From Tyto alba (taxonomy: Eukaryota > Chordata > Aves > Strigiformes > Tytonidae): a stretch of 64,000 bases of DNA. Position numbers and translations under genes: made by a program. The notes beneath the pieces were generated by a model. The model made no database searches. It was not told the origin of the DNA and worked only from the letters and a program-made list of their open reading frames with translations. This document shows, piece by piece, positions 1 to 8,605 of this stretch (position 1 is its first letter; the number at the start of each line of letters is the position of its first letter). The DNA lies in assembly GCF_018691265.1 (NCBI RefSeq), contig NW_024881296.1:4805427-4869426 (forward strand), written 5' to 3'.

Positions 1-854
1 ATGGAGTGGGTTCCTGATGAGTAGGACTCATCATGTTGTAGTGGGTTTCACTGCCTCATCCTTTATGGCTGATAGATTGATGACACAAAATCAGCAGTTG
101 GTTTTGTTCTTTTTTTTTTTTTTTTTTTTCCGTGCCTCCTAAGAGAAAAAAAATGGCCTTCAATTAAAGTTTGTTGCATGTTGTCTAACCACAGAGAGCC
201 AGATCTTCAGCTGGTTTTATATCAGCACAGTTCCATCTAGGATCTTGCTCATTGTTTAAAGCAAGGGTGAGGTTTCTCTTGCATCCATCCTGTAGCACAG
301 CCCATCTGGCTCCAAGCCTACTCCCTGCCTCCCCATGGAGTCTTCTCATGTAGGTGGGAGCAAGGCGGGTAATTGCTCTGTCAGCAAGTTTCCTGCCACC
401 CTCTTTCCCAGGGGACCTATTTCTCTGTCACATGGCTCAAAGCACATCCAGGGCATGGCCAGAAGTGGTTGAACCCTGTTATTTGACAGGTATGCTCAGT
501 CAGGCAACTAGGCACACCTGCCTGGGAGCAAGTCTTTTGACCCAAGGATCTGTCACATGCCCAAGAAGCAAGCCTGTCCTCCTGCGGTGGGGTTTGTGCC
601 TCCCCACGTGGCAGGGGCAGCCTGTTGGTCATGAGAGGGCTGTAATTCCCGTAAGGTGACAGGAAGGGCTCTGGGCACTCCTAGCAGTGCCTCCATAACG
701 CATTGCATCACTTGGCCTGTCAGAAGGTCTCCCAACCTGCTTTAAATGCCTGCTGCTCCGTGAAGCAAAGGGTACCACGTGTTTTGAGTGCAGACGGTTG
801 TTTAGCCAAGATGCTCAGATCTCTTTTCATTCAAATATGTATCTTTAAAAGCAG
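1..854 (+). other. Intron of the C1orf131-like gene (5' part outside window)
   Basis: This stretch lies upstream of the first recognised exon and ends in a usable acceptor (AG at 853-854). I looked for another lysine-rich exon with splice sites in the right phase and found none, so the preceding exon is probably outside the window. The only clear structure is a 20-base T run at 110-129. Short open frames here are not supported by any family resemblance. Confidence 0.5.
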
Positions 855-904
855 GAACATAAAGGTGATTCTCTCAAGAAGAAGAAGAAAGAACAGAAGG
901 AGAG
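855..904 (+). CDS. C1orf131: C1orf131-like gene, penultimate coding exon
   Basis: This 50-base exon is bounded by AG at 853-854 and a strong donor, GAG|GTGAGC, at 905. Read from 855 it encodes 16 residues, mostly lysine and glutamate, and leaves two bases that complete an arginine codon with the first base of the next exon. The composition fits the basic C-terminal region of C1orf131, the animal counterpart of yeast Faf1 and a small-subunit processome factor in the nucleolus. Alone it is too short to identify. The call rests on its in-phase join to the exon at 1563 and on facing TRIM67 tail to tail, as C1orf131 does in human. Confidence 0.65.
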
Positions 905-1562
905 GTGAGCTGTTTTGAACATGGTTAAAATGAACTTGCTTTGTATAGCCTCTCCAGCATATTTCCCCCCGTGTAACTATGCACAGTCTTATACCAGAAG
1001 GCGTGCAGTCACTGTGGAAGGAACTTCTCCAGCTGCAGAAGAACTTGGTCACAAAATGATGATGTTGCTCTGTGTCTAGCAGTTTCAGAGGCTTTAGTTA
1101 CGCAGCTTAACTGAAAATATGTCAGTTCTGCCCCGACATGTCTAAGAACGCAGCTGGAGGTGAGATGGATGTGCGGACCCAGGATGTGCCACGTACTCGG
1201 AGCACTTGCCCTGAGATGTAATTAATGCAAAACACGAGATACAGTATACAGAGGCTTGAAAGATGAAGTGGCATTCTTAGTCACAGTATAGCAGGTTCAC
1301 TGAAATGTGCTCTATATCTTCTTCTTCTAGCCAAGTGTCTTTATGTTTCTAAACTTTCTGAAATGTAAATCATTCTGTAATGTGCTGCAAATTTTGAATG
1401 GCTATGCAGTTAATAAATATTCTGGGGTCATTACCTGCTATGATTTAATATTCCATAATACCAAACACCTATTTCATAAATAGGTGACATTTTTTACCAT
1501 ATTAAGCTTTTTCATGAGTTTCTGTTGTTTCTCTTAATTATTTTTTTCTCTTCCTATTTCAG
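905..1562 (+). other. Last intron of the C1orf131-like gene
   Basis: The intron runs from a GTGAGC donor to an acceptor with a long pyrimidine tract at about 1520-1560, ending TTTCAG. The interior is AT-rich and I see no gene or repeat in it. Confidence 0.6.
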
Positions 1563-1692
1563 GAAGGCCAAAAGGAAGAAATCAGTGCCTAGCATTTGGC
1601 CTGCAGGACAAGTTGGAAAATTCAGGGATGGGACCTTGATTCTGCAAAGCCATGACATAAAGAAAATTAAATCATCTAAAGTTATCAAATGA
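1563..1692 (+). CDS. C1orf131: C1orf131-like gene, terminal coding exon and stop
   Basis: The exon starts after TTTCAG at 1562, uses its first base to finish a split arginine codon, then reads 42 residues to TGA at 1690-1692. It opens with a basic run (KAKRKK). It ends with a pattern of the type VGKFRDGTLIL, then DIKKIKSSKV, which matches the conserved C-terminal signature of the Faf1/C1orf131 (DUF4602) family as I know it. That family belongs to the small-subunit processome that assembles the 40S ribosome. Gene order and convergent direction relative to TRIM67 support the call. An alignment to annotated bird C1orf131 would settle it. Confidence 0.7.
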
Positions 1693-1873
1693 ACCTATGA
1701 TACAGAGCAAAATGGACAATATACATAAGATAGAATTCACATTGCTACCAACACAGATTTACAGAGCCTGTCGCCTTTCTGCCATGTCCTAATTTTTTTA
1801 CCTTATTTGTTGTTGCAGGATTTTCTACATTCCATTCTGACTTGGGAAGAATATGAAAATTTACTGTTTTATA

Positions 1874-1879
1874 AATAAA
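1874..1879 (+). promoter_or_regulatory. Polyadenylation signal AATAAA of the C1orf131-like gene
   Basis: A canonical AATAAA lies 182 bases after the stop codon, and a T-rich stretch follows at about 1914-1921. This gives a short 3' UTR ending near 1895-1905. Confidence 0.6.
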
Positions 1880-1910
1880 AATAAGACTTTATATTAAGAA
1901 CTTTACACAG

Positions 1911-2830
1911 GCTATTTTTATTAGTCAATACACGCTAAAGAAAGCATGTAACTTTCTGGAGTCAGCTTCTTGGCCAAAAGTAAAATGTCCACTTAATCCA
2001 GTAATTAATGGATTAAAATATATAGCTCTTCACTTGCATCTGGAAGGAATATGGAAAAAACAATACCTTACTTGCTCTGAAGCTGAAGTTGTTATTCTCA
2101 AACATTTATTGGGCATACATCTGTTTCTGTGACTTTATGAATTGTTAGTGGATTGTGGAACTGCACAACAGTTTTCCTGTTCGGCAAAACCTCTCACAGT
2201 TTCAAAATTATCTGCTTTGGAATAAAAACAAGATTTTCTGAATTTTTGTCCCAAATTGAGTTACGGACTCAATTTATATAACTCTGCAAAGATTTCCAAA
2301 TAAGCACTGTTTCAGATGGTGGCTTGGTGGCTTGTTTTTAAAAATAAACCCATGTAAGACTGAGCCAAATGAGGCATAGACACTCGATAGCTACTGGTTG
2401 TTCATGGTTAACTCATGTTTATTTTAATCAGTGTTCCCATGCCTCATAAGGCTTTTCTGTGAATTCTTTGTCAAAACTGAAGTTTTAGTGCTATTTGGAT
2501 TTCAGTAATTTGGTGTTTCTGAAAGAATAGTTTTGTCCTCTGCATCTGAATATTTTTGTTTTTAAGGTTGTGTTAGTAACCTTTCAAAGTGCCCTCTCCA
2601 TTCTACATCAAGCTTAAGAAATGAATATTTTAGGGGGAGGCAAAAGTAAGGTTAGCTGCTAAATGACGTACAAAAAAAGTTCACGCTGTGTTGTTTCCAG
2701 ATAAGGTTATCTGGAGCTTGTTTGAACAGCTCTGGCAGTGAAGCAGGTGTGTATAAGATGGAACACAGCCCTTACTGGAGAAAGTTCTTTTAGGTGTGTT
2801 GGTGAGATTCAGCGTTCCCCTGTGGGCTGG
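1911..2830. other. Intergenic DNA between the C1orf131-like gene and the provirus
   Basis: About 0.9 kb of AT-rich sequence. I see no open frame of note, no LTR-like ends and no recognisable repeat. The last six bases before the provirus are the target-site duplication. Confidence 0.6.
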
Positions 2831-2836
2831 GGAAGC
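2831..2836. repeat. Target-site duplication, left copy (GGAAGC)
   Basis: GGAAGC directly precedes the TG that opens the 5' LTR. The same six bases follow the CA that closes the 3' LTR at 10440-10445. Six bases is the duplication size known for alpha- and betaretroviral integrases. Confidence 0.93.
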
Positions 2837-3305
2837 TGTTAGAGAATGGCTAAGGGAAAAGGGACATGGATCTAGAGATCCTCTTTGCGACGAGAGTCTC
2901 TTTTAAGTTAGCATGAGTAGGCCTCAGTCAGCAAGAGTGAACAACAGCAAGAGTGAGTCCCGTGGGAAAGTACTGACTAAGGTTCTGAGATGAAACATTC
3001 TCTATCTCGTCAAGGTTGGGAAGCATTCCTTGTTCTTCTTTAATCAGGGGAGGATGGAGAAATGAGCATTCTTTGTTTCTCCTAAACTAACTTATCTGGG
3101 TCTTTCCCAGGGCTTGGGCCAACAAGCCCTGGCACGGCTTGCTTGTATTTTATCCAATCAATGATTGACTAGTAGGCATAATTAAGCAGAAGGATTGTGA
3201 AAGGCTGTAATGGAAATCAATAAATTGAAGCATGCTTTATCACTCATACTGAGTCGGCTGCGTTCTTCCTCCTTGGCCTGAGTCCTCGGCTCGCCCAGCC
3301 CGGCA
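2837..3305 (+). repeat. 5' LTR (469 bp)
   Basis: It starts TGTTAG and ends GGCA. The two bases before the primer site (AT) and the two before the 3' LTR (AT) are the pairs normally trimmed by integrase, so unprocessed ends would read CAAT and ATTG. It differs from the 3' LTR only at its fifth base (A here, G there) and at 3071 (C here, T there). Its first 70 bases match the part of the 3' LTR that encodes the Env C-terminus, but they have no coding role here. Confidence 0.95.
3154..3224 (+). promoter_or_regulatory. LTR core promoter region: CCAAT box and AATAAA
   Basis: A CCAAT box lies at 3154-3158 inside a 13-base palindrome (CAATCA-A-TGATTG). TA-rich candidates for the TATA element lie just before it (about 3146-3153) and after it (about 3178-3186). 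AATAAA is at 3219-3224, with its twin in the 3' LTR at 10353-10358. The transcription start and the U3/R/U5 borders cannot be fixed by eye. Confidence 0.5.
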
Positions 3306-3307
3306 AT

Positions 3308-3325
3308 TGGCGCCCGAACAGGGAC
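3308..3325 (+). other. Primer-binding site, tRNA-Lys type
   Basis: TGGCGCCCGAACAGGGAC begins two bases after the 5' LTR. It is the standard 18-base complement of the 3' end of tRNA-Lys (Lys3 class), used by lentiviruses and several betaretroviruses. Classical avian alpharetroviruses use tRNA-Trp. Confidence 0.93.
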
Positions 3326-3348
3326 CCTCAAGAAAAAGGGTCAACAGG

Positions 3349-3433
3349 GAACAAAGGGTCTCTCGAGTAAAAGGGACCCTCGTTGAGGTGAGAACAAAGG
3401 GATCCTCTAGATGAAAGGACCCTCGTGAAAAAA
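3349..3433 (+). repeat. Tandem repeat in the proviral leader, period 43
   Basis: Two imperfect copies of a 43-base unit start with GAACAAAGGG at 3349 and 3392. Each carries a GGACCCTCG-like block near its middle. A related partial copy overlaps the primer site (GAACAGGGACCCTC from 3316). The blocks contain short self-complementary GGGACCC cores, so the leader RNA could fold into repeated hairpins. A packaging-signal role is possible but is inference from position only. Confidence 0.6.
3385..3393 (+). promoter_or_regulatory. Putative major splice donor of the provirus
   Basis: GAG|GTGAGA, with GT at 3388-3389, is a near-consensus donor between the primer site and gag, where retroviruses keep the donor for spliced env RNA. 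It pairs with a good acceptor at 8554-8555. Use of the site is not shown. Confidence 0.45.
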
Positions 3434-3608
3434 GGACCTGGCTGAAGGAAAGGAGCAGTGCGCTGGGAGCAGCGACCGGCAGGCAAAAAGAGCCACCAGA
3501 ACATCGCGTCCTGTGGTGTGTCGTCTCTGGCCTGAACCGATTGAAGTTCACCACTGCAGGGGCTACAAGCTGAGCGCTGCAAGGATATTATAACAGGTAT
3601 TAAGGTAC

Positions 3609-5356
3609 ATGGAATTTGAAGTAGCCCTAGATTTATTACAGAGCTTTTTAGAAAAGCGTGGGACAGATAGTAGTTGCATTAAACAGCTAGCTGGTCTAGT
3701 AGCAATGGGGAAAACAAAGGGGTGTTTTAAGAACTCTGATCTGTTGTTTGATGAAGAGGAGTGGAGGAGGTACGGAGATATACTGTGGGATATGGTGATA
3801 GATAATGATAAACTTGCTAAGAAATTAATGAAACCTTGGAGGGAGGTAATCAATAACATTAAGCGCCATAAGGTTGAAAAGAACATGGCTGCTGTGGCTT
3901 CTCAGAAATTAGGACACTCAGAGCCATCTGCCCCACCGCTAAACGTGGGAGTATCTAGTTTTTTAGCGAACCTGCCGCGCCAAAACCGGAGAATGATTTG
4001 TTGTTTAGTACAAGCAGGGTACCAGCGCCACCTTGCTGGCAGTCTGTACGTGTTACTGAGAATTTCGCGGAAGAAGTGAGAGGGACCGGTGAACAGATAG
4101 AAGCAGAAACTGTTAAGGAGCAAGTGATGTCGGAGGATGTCGGAGGGGAGCATAGCAAGAGTGTTGGTGGTAGACGAGTTACGAGAGTGAATTGGAGAAA
4201 GGTTATGGAAGATCCCGTTGATGCGGGGGATTTTTCTCCCTCTGCATTTCCAGTCATGTTTAACAGAGATGAACATGGTGATCTGCAGGGGCAGTATAAT
4301 CCTATTAGTTGGAAATTGTTGTCGCAGTTAAGACAGATGGTATCGGAATCAGGCTTGCATGGAGAACCTGCAAAGCAGTTTTTGAATTACATTTGGGGTA
4401 GTACGGTTCTATGTCCTGAGGATATTAAGGTCATTATGCGAATGATTATGACTCAGTCGCAGTTATTGTTGTGGCAAGCACATTGGCAACGGTTTTGTGA
4501 AGCATCAGTTCAACAGCCAAGGAATCCGAATGACCCCTTACAGGGAGTCACGGTAGAGCAATTGATGGGATCAGGACCTTTTGTGGAAGTACAAGCACAG
4601 TTGCAATTAGGTCCTGAACGGTGCATAGAGGCAATGCGAACTGCTAGGGAAGCCTTAGAACATGTAAAAATGTCACAGCCGTCCCATCTTATATGAGTAT
4701 AAAACAAGGAAGGGAGGAGTCGTTTGCAAATTTTGTGGATCGCATTACGGCGGCCATAGAACAGTCAGATGTACAGCCTTGGATGAGGGCTGCTTTGTTA
4801 AGACAATGTGTAATTCAGAATTCCAATAGAGTTACTCGGGGAATTTTAATAACATTACCTGCAGATGCCACGATTGAATTGATGTTGGACAGAATGAGTC
4901 GAGTCCCTGTAGGACCTCAGGCTATGTTGGTAGAAGCAATGAATAAGTTAGGGAGTGATATCCTTCAGGCTCAGCAAGCAAGCCTTTGCAGTGCAACAAC
5001 GTGCACAACAGCAAGTTTTTGCCGCTTTGGCGCCTCTTCGAGCTGGCGTTGTAGAATCAGACGGACGAGCGAGGGCCAGTGACGGCAGAAGGAGCATCAA
5101 GTGTTACCGATGTGGCCGAGAGGGGCACTTGCGCCGCGACTGTTGTGTGAAACGAGTCTGGTGTGAGACCTTCAATTCCAGCAGCCATAACACTGAGGTT
5201 TGCCAAAAATCAGGAAACGGGAGAATGAGCGCGTCCAGCCGCCGCGCTCTGACAAAAGTAGCAGCCCCAGCCGTCGAGGAGCACCTGTGTCCAGTGACAA
5301 CGGCCTCCAACCTGCAACCGTCGGCAGCCTCGGATTGGATGTGGCAACAGCAATAA
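3609..5356 (+). pseudogene. gag: gag (matrix, capsid, nucleocapsid), broken by three frame changes
   Basis: The start at 3609 opens a matrix-like acidic and basic region. The second residue is glutamate, so there is no N-myristoylation signal. A PSAP late-domain motif lies at 3924-3935 (residues 106-109). The capsid part follows, with a major-homology-like segment (QGREESFANFV region) from about 4705. The nucleocapsid has one intact CX2CX4HX4C zinc knuckle near 5100-5141. In the second knuckle phenylalanine replaces the second cysteine. The frame changes at the T6 run 3959-3964, the A5 run 4666-4670 and a short CAAG repeat at about 4975-4983. Otherwise each segment reads through without stops. 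The final segment ends at TAA 5354-5356, overlapping pro in the -1 frame. Gag packages the genome. This copy cannot make a full-length product. Confidence 0.88.
5212..5218 (+). promoter_or_regulatory. Probable gag-pro frameshift site (A GGA AAC)
   Basis: AGGAAAC sits in the gag frame as A GGA AAC, directly after the second zinc knuckle and at the start of the gag/pro overlap. It differs by one base from G GGA AAC, a known betaretroviral slippery heptamer. A -1 slip here leads straight into the dUTPase-protease frame. The first-base A would weaken re-pairing of the glycine tRNA. A downstream pseudoknot was not checked. Confidence 0.5.
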
Positions 5357-6033
5357 GTATTACCTTACTCGACCAAAAGCCACAAAAGGTCCCTACCAGG
5401 ATAAGAGGGCCACTGATTATAAATGGACAATCACATGGAGCATTATTAATAGGAAGAGCCTCCAGCAGTATAAAAGGACTGAACATTATACCAGGACTTA
5501 TTGATGCTGATTTCACAGGAATTGTCCAACTTATCCTGCAAACATTGTTTCCACCTTTGCATATTCCAGAAGGAAGTAAGGTTGCTCAGCTGGTACCGTT
5601 GAATCAACTGACCTGTGGTATAACTCCGGCTACGTCCAGAACCAGAGACGACCGAGGTTTTGGTTCCACAGGACCAGCTGTAATGTTGACAATGTCAGTG
5701 AATCGCAGGCCAATGGCAACTGTACGGCTTGAAGCAAGAGGACATTTTCTAACATTAGTCATGTTATTAGATACAGGAGCCGATCTGACACTTATGGATG
5801 AAGCAGTATGGCCTACTGCCTGGCCGGTCAAACCAATGGCTAAAGGAGTCGAAGGAGTGGGAGGTCATTCTGCAGTGCAGTGCAGTATCGATCGTATTTG
5901 GCTGACCATAGATGGAAAAAGAGTATCTATTCATGTTACCGTTATGCGTCTGCCTTCAGGAGTGAATGGCCTTCTTGGTCGTGATGTGCTGGATCAGCTT
6001 GGGGTTGTACTTACAACGGACAAACCTTTTTAG
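5218..6033 (+). CDS. pro: pro: dUTPase fused to aspartic protease
   Basis: The frame is open from the presumed slip site to TAG at 6031-6033, about 271 codons with no break. The N-terminal half is a dUTPase-like domain: a GLDVATA segment (about 5332-5352), a degenerate GRASSS segment (about 5452-5469), GLIDADFTG (about 5497-5523) with the expected aspartates, and RGFGSTG (about 5656-5676). The second half is a retropepsin with LLDTGAD (DTG at 5770-5778) and a C-terminal GLLGRDVLDQLG segment. A dUTPase in pro is typical of betaretroviruses and absent from classical alpharetroviruses. No G-patch follows the protease. It would be made as part of Gag-Pro by -1 frameshifting, so the start is not an ATG. 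It is one of the few intact genes of the element. Confidence 0.9.
   Translation, partial: RENERVQPPRSDKSSSPSRRGAPVSSDNGLQPATVGSLGLDVATAISITLLDQKPQKVPTRIRGPLIINGQSHGALLIGRASSSIKGLNIIPGLIDADFTGIVQLILQTLFPPLHIPEGSKVAQLVPLNQLTCGITPATSRTRDDRGFGSTGPAVMLTMSVNRRPMATVRLEARGHFLTLVMLLDTGADLTLMDEAVWPTAWPVKPMAKGVEGVGGHSAVQCSIDRIWLTIDGKRVSIHVTVMRLPSGVNGLLGRDVLDQLGVVLTTDKPF
6027..6033 (+). promoter_or_regulatory. Candidate pro-pol frameshift site (T5 run at the pro stop)
   Basis: The pro frame ends TTT TAG, with the TTT preceded by another T (T run 6027-6031). A phenylalanine tRNA could slip back one base with perfect pairing just before the stop and enter the pol frame, which is open here. It is not a canonical X XXY YYZ heptamer, so this is an inference from position and pairing. 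Confidence 0.35.
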
Positions 6034-8605
6034 GAACGGTCACTGCAGGATGGGCTTTCCCGATTCCACTTCGATGGACATCTAATGATCCGGTGTGGAT
6101 CGAGCAGTGGCCATTGAAACTGGAGAGCCTTACAGTCGCCCATCAGTTAGTACAGGAACAGCTCGACCAAGGACACCTGAAATTGTCCACGAGTCCGTGG
6201 AATACTCCTGTTTTTGTAATAAAAAAGAAGTCTGGTAAACATAGACTGTTGCATGACTTAAGGGCCGTAAATGCACAAATGCAGCCAATGGGAGCGTTGC
6301 AGCCAGGTCTACCTAATCCATCAATGCTACCTGAACATTGGAAGCTTCTAATAATTGATTTAAAGGACTGCTTCTTCACTATAAAATTACATCACCAAGA
6401 TACACAGAGATTTGCTTTCACTTTGCCTGCCATAAACAAAGAGGCACCAGCACAACGCTTTGAATGGGTGGTGCTACCACAAGGAATGAAAAATAGCCCA
6501 ACGCTGTGCCAACTGTTTGTAGATAGCGCTCTGCGCCCCTTGCAGACTGCATGGCAACAGGTGTTCATTTATCACTATATGGATGACATTCTCTTGGCAC
6601 AAGAGCAGGACTTTACTAATCAACAGGTTCAACAACTGCACGATCAGCTACAGAGCGCAGGACTTATTATAGCCACAGAAAAGGTACAACAGCGCAGCCC
6701 TTGGTCGTACCTGGGATGGAAGATAACAGATTCCGCGATTCGTCCACAAAAGCCACAGATAACAACTGAAATAAAAACTCTGAATGATGCTCAGAAATTG
6801 ATGGGGGACATTCAATGGCTCCGACCAGTGACGGGAATAACCAACGAACAGCTTGATGTGCTGCGACCATTACTACGAGGAACAGATCCAGCATTGCCCG
6901 TCTATCCTACAGCAGAGCAACAAGAAATGATTCAGACCATAGCAGACCAGATCACCTCCCGCTACTGTGATCGACGGGATCCTGACCTCCCCATTGATCT
7001 TTCTATATTTCTTACAGGAGAACATTTGTTAGGAGCATTGACTCAATGTAAAAAGAAAAAGGGGGAGAAGAGGGACCTCAAAATACTAGAGTGGATATTT
7101 CCCAAAATTCAGCCAAAGAGATCAATACAATCCAGAATAGATACGTTAGCAGAATTAATACGAAAAGGTCGAAAAAGGGTTTGGCAGGTCACAGGGCAAG
7201 AGCTAAGTCAGATATATATGTCCCTATGCAGAAAAACACAATAGACTGGTACCTTATGAATAGTCAAGAACTGTGTGAGTGTTTGCTTTCTACAGATATT
7301 AATATCTCTGTACTGCCACACAAGGCACCAATAATACAGTGGATAAGTCACAATGAATGGATCCGGAGGCCTCTGTACAGTGAAGTACCCCTGAAAGAAG
7401 CCCAAACAGTTTTCACTGACGCAGGCAAGAAGTCCAAACGAGCTGCGATCACATGGACTGCCAATGACGAATGGCACCACCATTTGCTAGAGGCAGTTCC
7501 AGGTGACTCGTTGCAAACGTTGGAATTACCTGCGGTCGTATGGGCTTTCGGTACTTGGAACGAGGAACGGATCAATGTAGTGACTGATTCCCTGTATGTG
7601 GCAGGAGTAGTTCAACGCATCGAAGATGCTCAGATTAAAGATACCAGAAATCTTAGGTTAGGACAGCTGTTTAGACAGCTAAGGTCCTTACTGCAGATGA
7701 GGCAACACCCTTATGCAATCATTCACATCAGAAGTCATATGTGGAATCATGGTTTGGGAGAAGGAAATCAAAGAGCAGATGAATTGGTAATGATGTCAGC
7801 CCTGGTCAGTGATTTTGTAAAGGCAAGGGAGTCTCACAGTAATTTTCATCAAAACGCTCGAGGGCTAAGAACGCAATTTAACCTGACTGCAGAAGAAGCG
7901 AAAGGTATAGTGAGGGCATGCCCTCAGTGCAGCCATCATGGGCCAGGACTGGGTGCCGGGGTAAATCCCAGAGGTTTAAGTTCAAATGAAATATGGCAGA
8001 TGGATGTTACACATGTTCCTGCCCTGGGTAGGCTGAAATATCTGCATGTTACGGTAGATACCCATAGTCATTTTGTTTGGGCCACTCCACAAACGGGGGA
8101 AAAGGCAGGTCATGTAACCCGTCATTTGACAAGCTGTTTTGCAGTAATGGGGGTGCCGCAACAAATTAAAAGTGACAATGGGCCAGCCTACCACAGTGAA
8201 AAGATGCGGAAGTTCTGCCAATTGTGGGGAATTCAGCATGTTACCGGTGTCCCGCATTCCCCAACAGGACAAGCGATAGTAGAAAGAATGAATCAGACTG
8301 TAAAGGACTATCTCAAGAAGTTTGAGGACATTACAGATGCAGTAGAGAGGGTAGCAAAAACACTGTTTGTATTAAATTACCTGTGTCTGTTTGGGTCCAG
8401 TGAGGAACCTCCTGCAAGAATACATGCAGGTATAGGAGCAAAGAAGCCAATACAAATGAGGGTCATGTATCGAGATCCAGAATCAGGGCAATGGTTGGGG
8501 CCCGCAGAGGTACAGTACATCGGTAAAGGGTATATGTGTGTACTTACCCCTGCAGGACCAAAATGGATACCAGCGAAATGGACACGCGCAGCCCTCGGAG
8601 AGTGA
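6030..8605 (+). pseudogene. pol: pol (reverse transcriptase, RNase H, integrase), one frame change
   Basis: The frame opens at the pro stop, and the reverse transcriptase part runs to about 7210. It has the QGMKNSP region and a YMDD active site at 6576-6587. The frame then changes at an (AT)4 run (7212-7219), where a two-base gain would explain the break; the old frame stops at 7242-7244. The continuing frame holds RNase H, with TDAG, an LELPAVVW glutamate, TDSLYV and a late NQRADE aspartate. Integrase follows, with an H-X3-H and CPQC zinc site, aspartates in the MDVTH and SDNGP segments, and a glutamate in the AIVERMN segment. It ends with a basic C-terminal domain, stopping at 8603-8605. 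All catalytic residues I can see are present. The break separates reverse transcriptase from RNase H and integrase. Confidence 0.92.
8551..8556 (+). promoter_or_regulatory. Putative env splice acceptor
   Basis: A pyrimidine-rich stretch ending CCCCTGCAG|G, with AG at 8554-8555, lies inside the end of pol and eight bases before an in-frame env ATG at 8563. This is where a spliced env RNA would need an acceptor. Confidence 0.5.

Noticed and set aside
703..918. A 71-codon plus-strand frame overlapping the exon at 855
   Set aside because: It is in a different frame from the exon, crosses the intron border, and has no family resemblance.
2837..2906. Env C-terminal coding sequence in the 5' LTR as a separate gene fragment
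   Set aside because: It is present only because the LTR is duplicated during reverse transcription.
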